Shown here: piece after piece, positions 30,214 through 32,726 of the stretch
How the letters are laid out: each line of letters opens with the position of its first letter
Position numbering within the stretch: position 1 is the stretch's first letter
From: Oscillospiraceae bacterium
Lineage (GTDB): Bacteria; Bacillota; Clostridia; Oscillospirales; Acutalibacteraceae
DNA length: 32,726 bases
Assembly: GCA_015065505.1 (NCBI GenBank)
Contig: SVQE01000003.1
Span: 1-32,726, forward strand
Reading direction: 5' to 3'
Notes under the pieces: generated by a model
Seen by the model: only the letters and a program-made list of their open reading frames with translations
What the model was told of the DNA's origin: nothing
Databases searched by the model: none
Position numbers and translations under genes: made by a program

Positions 30214-32022
30214 ATGTGTGGAATAATTGGCTACACAGGATATAGTGAAGCAAGGGGAATCCTGCTTAAAGGACTTAAAACTCTTGAATACAGGGGATAC
30301 GATAGCGCAGGCATTGCAGTTTACCATCCCGAATTCAAGGAAGTTCTTGTTTCAAAATGTGAAGGAAGAGTTGAAAAGCTTGATGAAAGGTCAAAGGATG
30401 TTAAGGGAATTGCCGGCATAGGTCATACCCGCTGGGCAACTCACGGCGGAGTCAGTGATGAAAACTCGCATCCCCATAAGTTCGGCAGCGTAACTCTTGT
30501 TCATAACGGAATTATTGAAAACTATGCCGCAATAAAAAATCAGCTTGGCGTAGCAAATAAGCTGAGAAGCCAAACCGACTCGGAAGTTGTTGCCGCGCTT
30601 ATTGATAACTACTATGAGGGAAATCCGAATGAAGCAATTATCAGCGCAGTAAAGGAAATCAGCGGAACATTTGCTCTTGCAATTATGTTTGATGATATTC
30701 CCAACAAGCTTTTTGCTGTCAGAAATGTAAGCCCGATAGTTTGCTGTCAGAATGAAAACGGAGCATATATCGCTTCGGATATTATGGCAATCGGCGAATA
30801 CAGCGAGAATTATTTTGTTCTTCCCGAATTTTCAATAGCAGAAATCAGCGAAGAGGGCTTTAAGATTCAGGATTTCAACGGCAACGAGGTTGAGCCGAAA
30901 ATTTTAACTCTTGACTGGGATATCAAAAACAGCGGTAAGATGGGCTATCCCTTCTATATGGAAAAAGAAATTATGGAACAGCCCGATGTAATCGAAAAGA
31001 CTATTTCATCAAGAATTACCGATGATTTGCCCGATTTCAGCGCTGAAAAAGTGGACGACAGCATTTTTACCGAATGCGATAATATAACCGTTATTGCCTG
31101 CGGAACAGCAATGCACGCAGGTCTTATCGGAAAGCATATAATCGAAAAAACCTGCGGTGTTCCCGTAACAGTTAATATGGCGAGCGAATATATGTATAAT
31201 CAGCCGATTATAAATGAAAAAACGCTTGTTATCTGCGTATCTCAGAGCGGTGAAACTATCGACACTCTCGAAGCGCTTAAATATGCAAGAAAGAGGGGAG
31301 CGCGCTCGCTTTCAATAGTTAATGTCAAGGGCTCAACTATTGCAAGAGAAAGCGAAAATGTTATCTATACAAACGCAGGTCCCGAAATCGCAGTTGCCTC
31401 AACAAAGGCATACACAACCCAGGTTGCAGTTTTCTATCTTATAACTGCTAAAATGGCACTTCTCAGAGGCAACCTCAATGAATACGGCGTTAAGGAATTT
31501 ATCGGCAATCTTAAAAAGATTCCAGAGGCAGTTTCTTCCGTGCTTAACAGAAGGGATGAAATCCACCATCTTTCAAACGGAATGCTAACTGCAGAGCATA
31601 CCTTTATGATTGGCAGGGGGCTTGATTATCCAACGCTCCTTGAAGCGTCATTAAAGCTTAAAGAAATTTCGTATATCCATTCCGAAGCCTTCGCATCGGG
31701 CGAACTGAAACACGGAACAATCGCGTTGATAACCGATAAAACTCCGGTTATCGCCCTGATGACTCAAAGCAATCTTATGAGTAAGCAGGTTTCAAATATC
31801 CGCGAGGTTCAATCAAGGGGCGCAGAGGTTTTAACATTTGTTAAGAAATCGCTTATTACAAAGGATGTTGACTGCTCGTTCGACCTTCCCGACCTCGACG
31901 ACGACTTTATGGCTGTGCCTGCAATCATCGCAATGCAGCTTCTTGCATACTATGTTTCATCGGATAAAGGACTTGATGTTGATAAACCGAGAAACCTCGC
32001 TAAGGTTGTAACGGTAGAATAA
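30214..32022 (+). CDS. glmS: Glutamine--fructose-6-phosphate aminotransferase GlmS
   Basis: GlmS makes glucosamine 6-phosphate from fructose 6-phosphate and glutamine, the entry to peptidoglycan sugar synthesis. In 602 aa it has the N-terminal glutaminase with the nucleophile Cys2 (MCGIIGYTG), HTRWATHGG and VHNGIIENY, and two SIS sugar-isomerase domains (ACGTAMHAGLIGKH, SQSGETIDTLEAL; GRGLDYPTLLEASLKLKEI). It ends PRNLAKVVTVE, the expected C terminus. AAGGAG lies upstream of the ATG, after the ribozyme. Confidence 0.97.
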   Translation: MCGIIGYTGYSEARGILLKGLKTLEYRGYDSAGIAVYHPEFKEVLVSKCEGRVEKLDERSKDVKGIAGIGHTRWATHGGVSDENSHPHKFGSVTLVHNGIIENYAAIKNQLGVANKLRSQTDSEVVAALIDNYYEGNPNEAIISAVKEISGTFALAIMFDDIPNKLFAVRNVSPIVCCQNENGAYIASDIMAIGEYSENYFVLPEFSIAEISEEGFKIQDFNGNEVEPKILTLDWDIKNSGKMGYPFYMEKEIMEQPDVIEKTISSRITDDLPDFSAEKVDDSIFTECDNITVIACGTAMHAGLIGKHIIEKTCGVPVTVNMASEYMYNQPIINEKTLVICVSQSGETIDTLEALKYARKRGARSLSIVNVKGSTIARESENVIYTNAGPEIAVASTKAYTTQVAVFYLITAKMALLRGNLNEYGVKEFIGNLKKIPEAVSSVLNRRDEIHHLSNGMLTAEHTFMIGRGLDYPTLLEASLKLKEISYIHSEAFASGELKHGTIALITDKTPVIALMTQSNLMSKQVSNIREVQSRGAEVLTFVKKSLITKDVDCSFDLPDLDDDFMAVPAIIAMQLLAYYVSSDKGLDVDKPRNLAKVVTVE

Positions 32023-32095
32023 AGCCCCGAGTTGCAAGCTCCGAGTCGCAAGCCCCGAGTTCCGAGTTTTCGGTTACTCGCTGCGCTCGGACAAT
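32023..32095. repeat. Repeated CCGAGTT-type spacer before the four-helix-bundle gene
   Basis: CCCGAGTTGCAAG, TCCGAGTCGCAAG and CCCGAGTTCCGAG are near-tandem copies, followed by the 29-base left arm (32061-32089) of the inverted repeat that flanks the next gene. Confidence 0.75.
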
Positions 32096-32520
32096 ATGTT
32101 TATTAGTTTATTTAGAGGTGAGAAAATGTCTGTAGGATATAAAGAATTAGTTGTTTGGCAGAAATCTATGGATATGGTAATAGTTGTTTATAAGCTAACG
32201 GAACAACTTCCAAATTCAGAAACTTATGCTTTGTCTGACCAAATGAGACGAGCAGCGGTTTCAGTTCCGTCAAATATAGCAGAAGGACAGCAAAGAAGAT
32301 CACCTAAGGAATTTTTAAACTTTTTGTCTGTTGCAAGAGGTTCTCTTGCGGAACTTGAAACTCAACTATTAATATGTCTTAGATTAGAATATTTTAAAAA
32401 CGAACAATCCGAAAGCGTTATAGCATTATGTCATGAAATCGGGTTAATGCTGATATCATTAATGAAGTCGCTTGAAGCATAATTTAATGTTCGAGCGCAG
32501 CGAGTAACCGAAAACTCGGA
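32061..32520. repeat. 29-bp inverted repeats flanking the four-helix-bundle gene
   Basis: The left arm at 32061-32089 begins TCCGAGTTTTCGG and ends CTGCGCTCG. The right arm at 32492-32520 is its exact reverse complement. The gene lies between them with 36 and 9 bases to spare. A further copy of the right arm is at 32674-32702, within the tandem repeat. Such a layout suggests a cassette that may have moved as a unit. Confidence 0.8.
32126..32482 (+). CDS. Four-helix-bundle protein of the S23/23S rRNA intervening-sequence (IVP) family
   Basis: This 118-aa protein has the family pattern: YKELVVWQKSMDMVIVVYKL at the start, then LSDQMRRAAVSVPSNIAEG, SPKEFLNFLSVARGSLAELE and a last helix that completes a bundle. 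Members occur in intervening sequences of 23S rRNA, in many genomes as free-standing genes, and as Avd in diversity-generating retroelements. The ATG at 32126 follows GAGGTGAG; the frame also has an upstream ATG at 32096 without a binding site. No reverse transcriptase is in the window. The flanking inverted repeats and the duplicated 3' end point to mobility or recombination. Biochemical role unknown. Confidence 0.88.
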   Translation: MSVGYKELVVWQKSMDMVIVVYKLTEQLPNSETYALSDQMRRAAVSVPSNIAEGQQRRSPKEFLNFLSVARGSLAELETQLLICLRLEYFKNEQSESVIALCHEIGLMLISLMKSLEA

Positions 32521-32726
32521 GCTCGGCACGCGCAACTTGAAACTCAACTATTAATATGTCTTAGATTAGAATATTTTAAAAACGAACAATCCGAAAGTGT
32601 TATAGCATTATGTCATGAAATCGGGTTAATGCTGATATCATTAATGAAGTCGCTTGAAGCATAATTTAATGTTCGAGCGCAGCGAGTAACCGAAAACTCG
32701 GAGCTCGGCACGCGCAACTTGAAACT
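32352..32726. repeat. Tandem repeat, period 182 bases, running off the window
   Basis: The stretch 32352-32533 recurs at 32534-32715 and a third copy starts at 32716 and is cut by the window end. Each unit contains the last 43 codons of the four-helix-bundle gene, its stop codon and the right inverted-repeat arm. The only difference seen is C at 32416 versus T at 32598, a synonymous change (AGC to AGT). Confidence 0.9.
32534..32664 (+). pseudogene. Duplicated 3' fragment of the four-helix-bundle gene
   Basis: A copy of the last 43 codons of the preceding gene, from the LETQLL segment to the stop codon at 32662-32664, without a start codon or binding site of its own. It is part of the 182-base tandem repeat. 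Confidence 0.8.

Noticed and set aside
32126-32726. Diversity-generating retroelement (Avd plus template/variable repeats)
   Set aside because: The repeats are nearly identical and the one difference is C to T, not at adenines; no reverse transcriptase or variable protein is in the window.

Overview
The window looks like a chromosomal segment of an anaerobic gut-type Firmicute (class Clostridia, probably Oscillospiraceae/Ruminococcaceae or a neighbour). The grounds are strong AAGGAGG-type ribosome binding sites, sigma-A-like promoters, a glmS ribozyme, RqcH, YlmH and a CotJC-type manganese catalase, the MEP pathway genes ispD and ispF, and many short palindromic intergenic repeats of the kind seen in gut Clostridia. 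The lineage is inferred; no 16S or marker comparison was possible.

Layout. 1-4722: a same-strand run of housekeeping genes (trmK, a Nif3-family gene, rqcH, ispD, ispF). 4715-14734: directly attached to ispF, a cluster that reads as a complete transaldolase-type sulfoquinovose (SQ) catabolic pathway: YihQ-type SQ glycosidase, transaldolase, sulfolactaldehyde reductase, fucose-isomerase-like SQ isomerase, TauE/SafE sulfonate exporter, GPH-family symporter, a large uncharacterised GH38/GH57-like protein and a small membrane protein. 14763-16159 (minus strand): ylmH and trmO. 16298-20797: a membrane-anchored protein of unknown function, then SRP RNA, dnaX, ybaB, recR and smpB. 20802-21591: a repeat-rich stretch with an unusual array of unrelated hairpins joined by a constant GTGATAT spacer, the tmRNA gene, its terminator and a 64-nt perfect palindrome. 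21791-25862: three zinc-ribbon proteins and an ECF sigma factor fused to a transmembrane and extracytoplasmic domain. 25928-29827: DUF2752 (minus), DUF4234-like (plus), CotJC and Tex (minus). 29993-32022: glmS ribozyme and glmS. 32023-32726: a four-helix-bundle (S23/IVP-family) gene between 29-bp inverted repeats, running into a 182-bp tandem repeat that continues past the window edge.

How the genes work together. The proposed SQ route is: import by the GPH symporter, release of SQ from its glycosides by the GH31 enzyme, isomerisation to sulfofructose, transfer of a C3 unit by the transaldolase to give fructose 6-phosphate and sulfolactaldehyde, reduction to dihydroxypropanesulfonate, and export by TauE. 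No kinase, class I aldolase or regulator is present. Several translation-rescue functions occur in the same 20 kb (RqcH, YlmH, SmpB, tmRNA).

Most worth following up: the 832-aa GH38/GH57-like protein in the SQ cluster, the GTGATAT-spaced hairpin array beside tmRNA, the membrane-anchored sigma factor with its zinc-ribbon neighbours, and the inverted-repeat-flanked four-helix-bundle cassette.
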